The notes beneath the pieces are model-generated. The model saw only the letters and a list, made by a program, of their open reading frames with translations, did no database searches and was not told where the DNA came from. Source: Chenopodium formosanum (Eukaryota > Streptophyta > Magnoliopsida > Caryophyllales > Amaranthaceae). Taken from it: DNA of 64,000 bases. This document shows, one piece after another, positions 22,335 to 32,259 of the stretch (position 1 is its first letter; the number at the start of each line of letters is the position of its first letter). The translations under genes and the position numbers were made by a program. Where the stretch lies: the NCBI GenBank assembly GCA_024500155.1, contig CM044874.1, positions 65,706,795 to 65,770,794 of the forward strand, in the 5' to 3' direction.

Positions 22335-22882
22335 GTACAGACAATGCTAAGAAAGCCCAAATCAGCAGTTATGAACCCATCTCTCATAAAGATGATTTTG
22401 CTAAAACCAATGACAGTGCAAAAGAGTTGGAGCTCTTGCTTCCAAAGCTACAACGCTCTGACTACTACACAGAGCCCAAAATTGAGAAGTTAGCATCAAT
22501 TGAAAGATCTAATCCAGGATTTTGCTCCCATGTAAAGGACTTTGTAGTGGGCCGAGATGGCTTTGGTTGGGTGAAGTTTTACGGGGAGACAAATGTACGT
22601 GGACTCAATCTTGACTCCTTAGTTCACTTCAATTATCGAGAGGTGATAGTGTATGATGATGAGAGTGAGAAGCCTCCAGTTGGACAAGGCCTTAACAAGG
22701 CAGCAGAAGTTACTCTATTGAATGTTAAATGTGTTGACAAGATTGGAAAACAGCATACTAGTGAGAAAATGGTTGAGAAATACATTGAGAAGTTGAAGCA
22801 GGCAGCTGAAAAACAAGGTGTCGAATTTGTCTCCTATGATCTAGTGAAAGGGGAATGGAGGTTTAGTGTGCAGCATTTTTAG
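22335..22882 (+). CDS. NUP98: NUP98 autopeptidase domain, last exon
   Basis: 182 codons after acceptor TGTCAG. It encodes the whole Nucleoporin2/NUP98 autopeptidase domain: DYYTEPKIEKLASIE, then FVVGRDGFGWVKFYGETNVR, LDSLVHFNYREVIVYDD, PPVGQGLNKAAEVTL, and EFVSYDLVKGEWRFSVQHF followed by TAG. NUP98 proteins cleave themselves at His-Phe/Ser, leaving the N-terminal part ending in HF. Here the stop codon directly follows HF, so the Ser nucleophile is absent and the product would be born in the mature form. The exon itself has no lesion, unlike the upstream exons. Confidence 0.85.
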
Positions 22883-23215
22883 TTAGTAGATTTTTCGTAA
22901 TGTCAGAAGAAAACAATAGTTGAAGGTACAAATAAATACCCCAGTTTTTTTCTTAGTTTAGAATGTCGAGTTCCTTAAGTATTTGTTCATAGATTTAATG
23001 ATGGTTTGATGATAAGAATTTTTTCGAATGTAAAGATTTTCAATATCTAGTGATAAATTTGTGAATGCATTTCATTAGATGTTTCGAGTGCAATTAAACA
23101 ACTGACTAAATTTTCATTCTGTAGTGAACTTTGTGCAATCTGTCTTTTCTATGTCCCTCACTCCATTCCAACTTAGCTCCTGTTAATGTTAAAAAAATGT
23201 TTGCAAGGCATAAGA
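22883..23215. other. 3' flank of NUP98-like gene
   Basis: AT-rich sequence with AATAAATA at about 22930, a possible polyadenylation signal about 50 bp after the stop. It ends at the copia-1 target duplication GTATT (23216-23220). No gene is seen. Confidence 0.4.
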
Positions 23216-23220
23216 GTATT

Positions 23221-24456
23221 CGTTAGACTTAAAGATTTAGATGATGACAAAACCTCACTTACTTACAAACTAATAAGTGCTTGATTGTTTAAGTGTGTAT
23301 TCAGTTACAAAGACTAGGAGAATAAAGGGTCTTGTAAAAATACCATGAGGAACAAGAAGGCCAGAAGCAGAGCTATCCTTATAGAAGAGTTCCCTCACAG
23401 GAACTGGCGCTTCAGAAATGAAGACTAGAGAAGAGAAGTTCCTCCCAAGGAACAGAAGCCTTGGAGTAGGAGCTTCATCAGAGAATATGAAGACTAAATA
23501 TATTTTTATATTTTAGGATTTATGTAAGTATAAGATATTAAATAGCACTCGAAAAATCTGTGTGGAATCGGTCTAAAAGATGAAATATGTGCATGCTAGT
23601 TTTTAGGAAAACTGTTATCATTTAAAAGTTTATCTTTTTTCTCAAGTTAAAAAGATTTTATTTTATTTCTTTTTCTGATTTTCGGAAAATATCTTTTACA
23701 AAATAAAATCTCCCATGTTTTCTAAAACTTACGGCCTACTCTCCCATGTTCTTCTTCAGTCATGGGTTTGCGCATTAAGGAGTTCATGGTTCCTTAATTA
23801 TAGGGACATGATCTTCTTAGTGGGTATGAGTAGTGGCGTAATGGTGTTGCTGCACAATGAGGATTTTCCAAAGCATTTATTGATCTATAAATAGCCATTA
23901 AGAAGGAAAATCTCACCCTTGCTCACATAATTTTTAAAGCTTCAAATCGAGTCAAGTGTCAATTCCACACAAGTTCATTAGAGTGTTCTTAATGTTCTTA
24001 TACTAGAGTTTGTTTTCTTTCGAGTTGTAATTTGGGGAATGGGGAAGTTCGAGTGAACGTTTGTGTATGAGAAAGAGAAGTGAGGAAGAGAAGAGAAAGA
24101 GAAGAGAGAACAGAGAAGTGAGAAGAGAGAAAGAGAAGAGAAGAGTAACAAGTTGGGTGACTTGTTCCTCAGGGTCTTAAGTTCGTAGAGGAACTTGAGT
24201 TTGAGTCGTTAGCTTGTAATAGGATCATTTGCCCTATTATAGTGAAGATTCATTTCCTAAACTCCCAAGTGGTCGTGGTTTTTCTCCTTGTTAGGGCCAA
24301 GGAGTTTTCCACGTAAAATCTCTCTTGCATTCTTTAGTTTCTTTAGTTAATCTTTCACATCCTTTAGCTAACTTAATTTTAATTCCGCAAAAAGTTTGGC
24401 TAATCTCTCATACTACAATTAAACCCCCCCTTCTTGTAGTATTCTTTGAAACAACA
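23221..24456 (+). repeat. copia-1 5' LTR
   Basis: 1236 bp, matching the other three LTRs of this family in the window. The first base is mutated (CGTTAGACTT against TGTTGGACTT). TATA box CTATAAATAG is at 23885-23894. A GA-rich purine tract (about 24058-24148) lies downstream of it. It ends TTTGAAACAACA. Confidence 0.9.
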
Positions 24457-24457
24457 A

Positions 24458-24471
24458 TTGTTATCAGAGCC
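24458..24471 (+). promoter_or_regulatory. copia-1 primer-binding site
   Basis: TTGTTATCAGAGCC sits one base after the LTR. The usual Copia PBS is TGGTATCAGAGC, complementary to initiator tRNA-Met; here one G is replaced by T. The same sequence occurs in copia-2 at 52941-52954. The Athila insertion begins four bases later. Confidence 0.65.
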
Positions 24472-24475
24472 TAAC

Positions 24476-25993
24476 TGATGAATAAAAAGTTATACCGCAA
24501 GTGCACAGTGTCTGTTGTTAGCAGAGATTTAGCAAATACGGGTCGAATCCCACAGGGAGACAGGTTCTATTAGTTTTTGCCCAATTATATAAACTATTTC
24601 TATAAACAAATAATGATTTGATGATTAATTAACTAAAGAATGACAATAATGAAAATAAGGTTGTTCTCAGATAAATTAAAGTCTAGGGCATACGTTTGGT
24701 CCACCATGCTTATACCAATCCAAGAAATGCAAACAATCCATTAATAAACAAACTAGGTCGAATAATTAAAGCACTTGTTAATCCTACGGTCGGGAATTAA
24801 CGCTTACGAATAAACATATGTGGTTCGGCCGCTAACATAATCAAATTCGCTAATTGTAATTAAACCTCTAAAAATATGATCTTTCAATTCTAATTTTTAT
24901 TAGCTAAATAATCAACTCATGATATTGGCCAATTACACGAATCAAACAATAAAGCACAAATCAATTGGAATTATTCAAACCCTAATTCATAAATTTATAA
25001 ATAATCAAGCATAATTAATCAAATTATAAACATGGCTTCCCTCACTTAGCCCTAGAAAATGACTACTCGCTCATAATTGAAATAAACAAAACAAAAGAGA
25101 TAAATAAGCTAGAATTCATAAATAATAAAATAAAGAACGAAAGATTGAATGAAATACCTCAATGATTGAATTAATGGAGAATAATAAACTCGGGTTCAAC
25201 AATGGAGAGAAAATAAAGAAACGTTCAAACTAGAAAATAAAGCATAAGGGGCCAAATAAAATCCTCTCAAATATTTATATTATTGCCTCATCCTAAACAA
25301 AATAAATAAATAAATACATAAGTTATAATGCTATTGGATGATAATTGATGATGTGGCACGACACTCGACTTGATTACGTCAAACGACCAAGAAAAGTTGG
25401 AGCAGCAACGAGCTATAGCTCTCTGACGAGCGAGCTATCGTTCTTCGTCAAATGTAGCTACTGCCTTGGCGGGCTAGCTGGCGAGCTATAGCTCGCATAA
25501 GACTTTGCGTATGGCAGTGATGAGCTAATAGGCGAGCTAACTTGCGAACGATAGCTCGGAGCTTCCTTGGCTTGCTGCCTTACTGAGCTAGTACTCGAGC
25601 TATAGCTCGAGCTTAGCTCGATGCAAGAATGCTTAGCAACTCAAATTGTCAATGCACCAAAGGCCTAAAACGATCTCATACTTGCAACAAGGGCTACGAA
25701 ACAACTCCGATTTGCTTCAAGGAATCTACATACATATATAAGCACAAGGTCAATGAATCATCGGCCTCAAATCAGCATCCCTCCATCCAACGACAAATGC
25801 TGAATTCTTCCGAGAGCGTCCAAATAGCTATGAGAACTACCTGAAACATTAAGAAAACACAAACGGAGCATAATACAGCACGATAGTGATAACCTATGCA
25901 TAAATGACTCTAAACCATTGACTAAGAGACTAAGAAGTAACTAAAAAACAATGAAAAATGTGCCCAACAATCCTATACAAATATGATTTATCA
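24476..25993 (-). repeat. Athila 3' LTR (left)
   Basis: 1518 bp, TGATGAATAAAA at the left and GATTTATCA at the right. Contains the AGCTATAGCT palindrome cluster (about 25400-25620) and a minus-strand TATA-like ATATAAATA near 25275. Confidence 0.9.
25400..25622. repeat. AGCTATAGCT palindrome cluster in Athila LTR
   Basis: About ten copies of GAGCTA/TAGCTC words, including full palindromes AGCTATAGCT and CGAGCTATAGCTCG, spread over 220 bp of U3. The right LTR has the same cluster at about 33184-33406 with a few substitutions. The 71-codon frames at 25629 and 33413 adjoin it and are not genes. Confidence 0.75.
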
Positions 25994-26009
25994 AATTCCC
26001 CCAAGCTAA
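25994..26009 (-). promoter_or_regulatory. Athila polypurine tract
   Basis: On the minus strand TTAGCTTGGGGGAATT directly precedes the 3' LTR, the position and purine content expected for the plus-strand primer. A near copy, TTTAGCTTGGGGGAGGG, lies at 27438-27454. Confidence 0.65.
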
Positions 26010-27517
26010 ACCGTTGCTTGTCCTCAAGCAACACCTTAGACTCAAAACGGACGAATACAATAAATATGATTTCCAGGGAACCAGAATAAGACCAACCCAA
26101 CTCTCGAGCAAGCAATCAAACCAGAGTTATTAAGATTAAAATTTAGCTCGGATACGAATAAAACTACCTTACATCATGATCCACAATTGAAACCAAACTT
26201 TGCCACAACCCATTTCCCAATCAAGATAGTCGTCGCCGCACACCTTGCAAAATATGAACATTTTGATGCATAAAAGGGTAATGTAACAACAATAAGAGAT
26301 TACGTTCACTCAATCATTCAATACACATGCTGATCAAAAGGACTTTTTTTTAAAGCTTGTAATGGGGCTAAGGTGAAAAGGTAGGATAAAATTTAGGAAG
26401 ATGTGAGCGAAAAGCTAACTTGGGGAGCATAAATATGAAAATGAACATGACTAAATGCAACCGATTGAAATGGCCTTTGCTATTCCATCTAACTTCACAA
26501 ACATCCTCCAAAATACTAATGAAGTGATGATAAAATAATAAAAAAAAAAAACAATCTACGGATTATTTATGAATGAAATTAATTTCTTCTCCTTTTCATT
26601 GCCTTTTTTTCTGATTTTTTTTTCAACATATAAACAAGCTCTTCTTTTCTTTCTCTTTATTTCTTCTTCTTCTTTTTTTTTTTTTTTTTTTGGATTGTTG
26701 GTAGCACTTCTCAACTTTTGATACAACCCCATCAAACTCAACTGGCCATGGTTGCATAGAATGAGACCTGGCATTAACAAACAACAGCTTATAAATGAAC
26801 TCCCCTAAGCTAGACTTGGGAATAGTAACCAACGAGGCTAAGAGGCTTGTAATGTGGCTATATAACAATGAATGGGCAAGGCAACAACATGGGTGAGCAA
26901 AATGGGAACAAATGTATCTAAATATCATCTGAAGGCTACCTAGAGAAAAGGGCCTTTATATCATACGCAGCATGCATAAGTGATAACCAAATTACTAATA
27001 GATCTCAAACCGAGGTTACTCAAATAACGGATTGCATCGGTCACACAAACACAAAGTAGGGTGATATAGCAAGAGAATTGGCTAGCTATACTTGATACGG
27101 GACAACTAATCTTGCCGCTAACCATTCAATTGATTCAGATAATGTAAAGTAGGTAGCATTGTATAGCACAAACTGACTAAATTTTAAACTCATAACTAAG
27201 GTCAAAAGAAACTCAAAAGAATCAAGTTTAAGTCCGCACACGGTTCGAAATCACAAGCATAGAAAGAGGACACAAAAATGCAAAAGAGAAAGACTTAGCC
27301 AAAACACTAAACTAGGAAAGCAATACACTTTTTTTTCGTTATACGTAAACTCCCACTTCTAGTGAATGGTACAAACCGTACAACAATCCTACTAAAGCAA
27401 ATAAAACTACACTATGAAAGCAATTAAAGATAGACATCCCTCCCCCAAGCTAAATTAAACACAGTGTCCTCACTGTGAAAAATGCATAAAGACAAAAGGG
27501 AAGAGGAGAAAAATTGC
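26010..27517 (-). other. Athila 3' non-coding region
   Basis: About 1.5 kb between the integrase remnant and the PPT where Athila elements may carry an env-like ORF. I see only low-complexity tracts (poly-T/TTC run at 26610-26693 on the plus strand) and short frames, so no env-like gene is supported. A second PPT-like motif is at 27438-27454. Confidence 0.5.
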
Positions 27518-28080
27518 TCACTGATCAGAAACTGGGCCGGAAGCAGCATCACCGGTAGTAGGAAGGGTTTCCTCTCGTGCAGTAGTGGTGGCAACTATAG
27601 CCGGTTCATCTCCTCGAACTGAGCGGCATAGGCTCTTGACCTCCTTGCGAAGCTTAACGGAGTCTTGTAGGCCGTTCGCAATGCCCACAATGTATCGTCC
27701 AACTTTAATGACCAATCTTTGCGGGACTTGTTGACAACCTTTTCAAGGATTCTCTTGATTTGTCGATTGGATACCAATCTTTGCGGGAAGATGATCTTCT
27801 TAAATAACTTCATAACGACCTTTGAATCGTTAGTTGGTGACGCAATAGCTTCGATCCACTTAGTGACATAGTCGACGACAACCAAAATGTACCGATTTCC
27901 GCTAGAGGAAGGAAATGGTCCCATAAAACCAATTCCCCATACATCAAAAGGCTCAACCTAAAGTATTCCATTTTGTGGCATCTCTTGCCTCTTCGATATA
28001 TTCCCTGTTCTTTAACACTCATCACATGCATTGCAAAAGATACGAGCATCCATGAATAATGATGGCCAATAGAAACCACA
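27518..28080 (-). pseudogene. Athila integrase remnant
   Basis: The minus strand continues from the pol ORF through CGFYWPSLFMDA and CNACDEC (with stops) to MGPFPSSSGNRYILVVVDYV, then WIEAIASPTNDSKVVMKLFKK and NRQIKRILEK, KDWSLKLDDTLWALRTAYKT. The first Asp of the DDE triad (VVDYV) is present, but the part with the second Asp and the Glu is gone: KKIIFP runs straight into SNRQIK. The C-terminal domain is lost too, the frame passing into unrelated sequence (to 27518). The integrase cannot be active. Confidence 0.8.
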
Positions 28081-30777
28081 TTAAAGCACTCGGTAGGCAG
28101 TTGCAGTAGAACCAAGATGCCCACTAGAAGGTAGATTATGGCAATGATGAAAGACACCATGAGTATCCCAATCTGCTACACATCTCCGAAACATCCCATC
28201 AGAACACTTACGATACAAGTGAGGGTCATCCCAAAAGTACCGCTTGGCATCATGGTAGAACTTCTTGCGTTGTTGGTAAGTCAAATCTGGAGGATGTGAA
28301 CCACCTACACAAAAATTAGCATAGTCAACATACCATGGAGATACAGTAGAAACAGAGAATAAATGATCATCGGGGAAAGAGTCATTTATGGGGCTATCTG
28401 AAGTAGACTGAAATCTTAATCGAGAAAGGTGATCTGCTACAACGTTCTCGGCACCCTTTTTATCTCGAATCTCTAAATCAAACTCTTGAAGGAGAAAAAT
28501 CCATTGAATGAGCCTCGGTTTAGCCTCTTTCTTTGCTAGGAGATACTTCAGAGCGGCATGGTCAGTGTGGACAATTACTTTCGAACCAATGAGGTAAGTT
28601 CGAAACTTGTCAAGAGCATACACAATAGCTAGGAGCTCTTTCTCAGTGGTGGCATAATTCATCTGAGCCTCATCCAAGGTTTTACTAGCATAGTAAATGG
28701 CATGCAAAACCTTGTTCTTTCGTTGTCCAAGCACGGCTCCCACAGCATAGTCACTCGCATCACACATGATCTCGAATGGTAAATCCCAATCCGAAGGTTG
28801 TATGATAGGAGCAGTTATCAATGCCTCCTTAATCCTGTTAAAAGACTCCATACAAGCATCAGTAAACTCAAATGTGGCATCCTTAAGCAATAATTGAGTG
28901 AGGGGTTTCGCTATTTTCAAAAAATCTTTTATAAATCGGCGATAAAACCCTGCATGACCAAGAAAACTTCTCACTCCCTTGACATTCACGGGAGGGGGAA
29001 GTTTCTCAATCACCTCAATTTTTTCTTTGTCAACTTGGATGCCACGGTCAGAAATAAGATGACCAAGTACCACTCCTTCATTGACCATGAAGTGGCACTT
29101 TTCCCAATTCAAGACCAAATTTACATCAGTACAACGTTTAAGCACCTTAGAAAGATTATGCAAGCACATATCAAAGTCAAAACCATAAACACTGAAATCA
29201 TCCATAAATACCTCCATGATGTTCTCAATGAAATCAGAAAAAATGGCCATCATACACCTTTGAAACGTCGCAGGGGCGTTACACAACCCAAATGGCATTC
29301 TGCGATAAGCAAATGTACCATAGAGGCATGTGAACGTTGTCTTCTCTTGATCTTCTGGAAGGATGGGAATTAGAAAGAAACCTGAATATCCATCCAAATA
29401 ACAGAAAAAACTATGTTTTGCTAATCTTTCAACCATTTGATATATAAAAGGTAAGGGGAAGTGATCTTTCAAGGTGGCTGTATTCAACCTGCGATAATCG
29501 ATACACATACGCCAACCTGGGACAACACGAGTAGGAATTAGTTCATTCTTATCATTTTTAACAACAGTTGTCCCCCCTTTCTTAGGAACGACTTGTACCG
29601 GGCTCACCCACTTAGAATTTGAGATGGGGTAGATGATGCCCGCGTCAAGAAGTTTCATTACCTCTTTCTTCACCACCTCTTGCATATTAGGATTCAATCG
29701 ACGTTGTGGTTGGATGTAAGGGCGATGATTCTCTTCCAAATTAATTCTATGCATACAAAAATTAGGACTTATCCCTGTAAGATCATCAATGCTATACCCG
29801 ATTGCCTTTTTATGCATGCGAAGCACAGTCAAAAGCTTAGAAAGTTGGCTATCATCGAGTTTAGCACTAACAATTACAGGGCATTCCTCATTATCATCAA
29901 GAAATGCATATTTAAGATGAGAAGGCAAAGGTTTTAACTCTACCTTTGTTTTTACCTGTGACTCAGAAGTAGAACAAATAGTTTCCATTACCTCAAACCC
30001 CTCAGTGTTAGGGGCATCCAAGTCACGAATCAAAGAGTCAATCTCTGTATCTCCTTCTCCTTCAGAAACCTCCAAGGTGAGAACAGCTTCTAATGGATCA
30101 TTAGCTAACTCACGAGGCGTATCATCTCTCACAATCTCATCAAGCACATCAATCCTGCAACAAGTATTCTCAAGCATAGGCGACTTCATTGCATTGGTTA
30201 GGTTAAAAGTCACTGTATCATCACCAACAGACAAAGTAAGGGACCCAGACTTGACATCAATAACAGCACCTGCAGTACACAAGAAAGGTCTACCTAAAAT
30301 GATCGGGATATTTATATCCTCCTCCATATCTAGAACTACAAAGTCAACAGGAATGAAAAATTTCCCAACCCGAACGGGGACATCCTCCAAAATACCTAAA
30401 GGGTATTTTATTGAACGATCCGCCATTTGCAAGGTGATTTGTGTGCAATTTAAAGCTCCCATATTCAACATGTTACAAACAGAAAGAGGCATAACAGACA
30501 CACTAGCACCTAAGTCACATAAAGCTTTATCAATGAATAATGCACCTACATGACATGGGATGGAAAAACTACCAGGGTCCTTAAGCTTAGGTGGGGATTT
30601 ATTTTGCAATATAGCACTACACTCTGCAGTTAGAGCGACTGTTTCTACACCACCAAAGTCTTTCTTCTTAGTAATCATTTCCTTTAAAAACTTTGCATAC
30701 ATTGGAACTTGAGAGACCAAATCAGTAAAAGGAACAGTTACCTCAAGGTTCTTGACCATAGTCAAGAACTTACCAAA
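28081..30777 (-). CDS. Athila pol: protease, RT, RNase H, start of integrase
   Basis: 894 open codons on the minus strand (30765 to 28081), open up to the TAA at 30778. The retropepsin-like domain has CDLGASVSVMPLS with D as the catalytic residue, and ILGRPFL. RT has KKGGTTVVKNDKNELIPT, GWRMCIDYRRLN, LPEDQEKTTFTC, MPFGLCNAPATFQ and the catalytic FMDD. RNase H has CDASDYAVGAVLGQ, TTEKELLAIV and VHTDHAALKYL. The integrase HHCC finger begins (GVFHHCHNLPSSGHLG) before a stop replaces Glu in the expected L-E-C-G-F-Y-W. It is unusually well preserved next to the broken gag and integrase. It would act in reverse transcription in cytoplasmic particles. RT and RNase H key residues are present. Confidence 0.9.
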   Translation of the reverse strand, partial: FGKFLTMVKNLEVTVPFTDLVSQVPMYAKFLKEMITKKKDFGGVETVALTAECSAILQNKSPPKLKDPGSFSIPCHVGALFIDKALCDLGASVSVMPLSVCNMLNMGALNCTQITLQMADRSIKYPLGILEDVPVRVGKFFIPVDFVVLDMEEDINIPIILGRPFLCTAGAVIDVKSGSLTLSVGDDTVTFNLTNAMKSPMLENTCCRIDVLDEIVRDDTPRELANDPLEAVLTLEVSEGEGDTEIDSLIRDLDAPNTEGFEVMETICSTSESQVKTKVELKPLPSHLKYAFLDDNEECPVIVSAKLDDSQLSKLLTVLRMHKKAIGYSIDDLTGISPNFCMHRINLEENHRPYIQPQRRLNPNMQEVVKKEVMKLLDAGIIYPISNSKWVSPVQVVPKKGGTTVVKNDKNELIPTRVVPGWRMCIDYRRLNTATLKDHFPLPFIYQMVERLAKHSFFCYLDGYSGFFLIPILPEDQEKTTFTCLYGTFAYRRMPFGLCNAPATFQRCMMAIFSDFIENIMEVFMDDFSVYGFDFDMCLHNLSKVLKRCTDVNLVLNWEKCHFMVNEGVVLGHLISDRGIQVDKEKIEVIEKLPPPVNVKGVRSFLGHAGFYRRFIKDFLKIAKPLTQLLLKDATFEFTDACMESFNRIKEALITAPIIQPSDWDLPFEIMCDASDYAVGAVLGQRKNKVLHAIYYASKTLDEAQMNYATTEKELLAIVYALDKFRTYLIGSKVIVHTDHAALKYLLAKKEAKPRLIQWIFLLQEFDLEIRDKKGAENVVADHLSRLRFQSTSDSPINDSFPDDHLFSVSTVSPWYVDYANFCVGGSHPPDLTYQQRKKFYHDAKRYFWDDPHLYRKCSDGMFRRCVADWDTHGVFHHCHNLPSSGHLGSTATAYRVL

Positions 30778-32226
30778 TTATTGATCTACCTTGTTCTTTT
30801 GCATCCGATGTGGGAATGGTAGCTTTGGCTCGACAGATGGAGGCTCAGAACCTTTCTTTTTATCTTTCTCAGCATCACTTGCTTTAGCTTTCCCATCCTT
30901 TGAGGTGGGAACATCATCCAAGGGCTTCTCTGCAACCTCACTATTCTCCTTATCAAGATTTGCATCATCAGTAGGCATTTGTGGCCCTTCATAACTGACA
31001 CCACTACGAGTAGTGATAGCATTGGCGGTCCCCTTAGGGACTGGTTGTCCTGGTAAGTGGCCAGGTTGCCTTTGGATATTGGTACCTGCGACTTGTGCAA
31101 TTTGGTTCTCCAAATGCTTTGTCGTGTTTTTCAACTCCTTGATGCTATCTTCAGTATTTTGCTTCATGGTTGTCATCATTCTCATAAGGTCCGACATGGT
31201 AGGCTCTTGAGTGCCATGAGGAGGTTGTTGTTGTTGAGGTGGCCTATTGAAACCCGGAGGAGGATGATGATAGGCCCCTTGTTGATGTAGTGGAGGCCTT
31301 GCAACAAATTGCTGAGGTTGAGGGTTATGAGGCTGTGACCAATGTTGCTGAGGTTGTGCTCATTGTTGCCGAGGCTGAGGATTTTGAACATTATTGCTTT
31401 TGTATGAAAGGTAAGGATGATTCCTCCAACCTGGATTAAATGTGTTAGAATATGGATCATTTGGTTGCCTTTGTTGAAAGGCATTCACCTGCTCCATCTG
31501 ATTGGTTTCTTGAGAATTCTGAGCACATTGATATCCAAAGTGACCCTGTATACCACACAATTCACAAAAAAATGAGTTTGCGAAGGTTGAGAAGACATAG
31601 CATTAACAGATAAAAGAGAAGATTCTTGAGTGGCCTGCAATGCTTCAATCTTTGCAGTTAATTGAGCCATTTGAGATGTCATGAGTGAATAGGCTTCAAC
31701 TTCCATCTTCCCTTTCTTTGGTCGCGTTCTTGGAGATGAGAAGTGGTTGGCTGCAAGATTTGCAAGAAAATGATACCCTTCCTCGATCGTCTTGTCAAGG
31801 AACACACCACCTGCAGCAGAGTCAACAATACATTTAGTCTCGGGTTCTAGTCCGTTATAGAAAATACGAACAAGATTCCACTTCTCAAAATTGTGATGCG
31901 GGCATGATCTTTGAAGATATAAGAATCTATCCCATGCTTCCCTAAGAGATTCCCCTGAATCTTGAGAAAATGTTGATATCTGATGTCGAATGTTTTCAGT
32001 TTTTTCAGGGGGAAAATATTCTTTGAGGAATGCTTGAGAAATCTTGCTCCACTCCGTCTCCTCGACAGTGTTCAACCACTTTTGAGCTCTATCGCGAAGG
32101 GAAAATCCGAACAACATCACCTTCAATTGATCTTGACTGACTCCTTTGTGGTGAACAGTGGAGCATAATTATTGAAATCGCTGCAAGTGATTAATCGGCT
32201 CGTCAGTAAGATGGCCACTAAATTGA
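30778..32226 (-). pseudogene. Athila gag remnant
   Basis: The minus strand from 32226 reads DQFSGHLTDEPINHLQRFQ, stop, then KVMLFGFSLRDRAQKWLNTV, FLKEYFPPEKTENIRHQIS and LREAWDRFLYLQRSCPHH, typical Gypsy capsid. A zinc knuckle CELCGIQGHFGYQC (CX2CX4HX4C) is reached only by a frame change at the A7 run 31566-31572. The C-terminal part (31197-30778) has KELKNTTKHLENQIAQVA and TTRSG, and is separated from pol by a single TAA (30778-30780), apparently CAA to TAA. The N-terminal part of gag is missing, replaced at 32227 by copia-like sequence. Confidence 0.8.
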
Positions 32227-32259
32227 TCTTTGAAACAACAATTGTTATCAGAGCCTAAC
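32227..32259. other. 33-bp copia tract inside the Athila element
   Basis: Identical to 24443-24475, the copia LTR end, PBS and CTAAC that abut the left LTR outside the element. Here it abuts the right LTR on the inside, where Athila elements normally have TGGCGCCGTTGCC (tRNA-Asp PBS). Gag sequence begins immediately beyond it. Confidence 0.85.

Larger units (their letters stand above)
10735..22882 (+). pseudogene. NUP98: NUP98-like nucleoporin gene, broken
   Basis: NUP98 is an FG-repeat nucleoporin of the pore channel whose C-terminal autopeptidase anchors it to the scaffold. I read thirteen exons from splice signals and matching phases: 10735-10744, 11235-11977, 12179-12289, 12623-about 12841, 17940-18158, 19242-19310, 19454-19684, 20098-20133, 20269-20326, 20486-20624, 20729-20846, 20955-21132 and 22335-22882. 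Most introns are phase 1. The order FG repeats, SHEELRW segment, GISSMP, RKYHP, PFF, IPRENPR, autopeptidase domain is that of NUP98. Lesions: a 4-bp deletion near 11514, an in-frame TAA at 12787-12789 and a one-base insertion near 20792. The intron after exon 4 has grown to about 5 kb by insertions. Sequencing error could mimic single lesions, but three independent ones argue for a pseudogene. Confidence 0.8.

Noticed and set aside
26556..26928. Minus-strand frames with KKKKKRRRRNKEKEKK
   Set aside because: Created by the T-rich/TTC run in the Athila 3' non-coding region.
28894..30553. Plus-strand frames of 85-182 codons across the Athila pol
   Set aside because: Antisense shadows of the minus-strand protease and RT frame.
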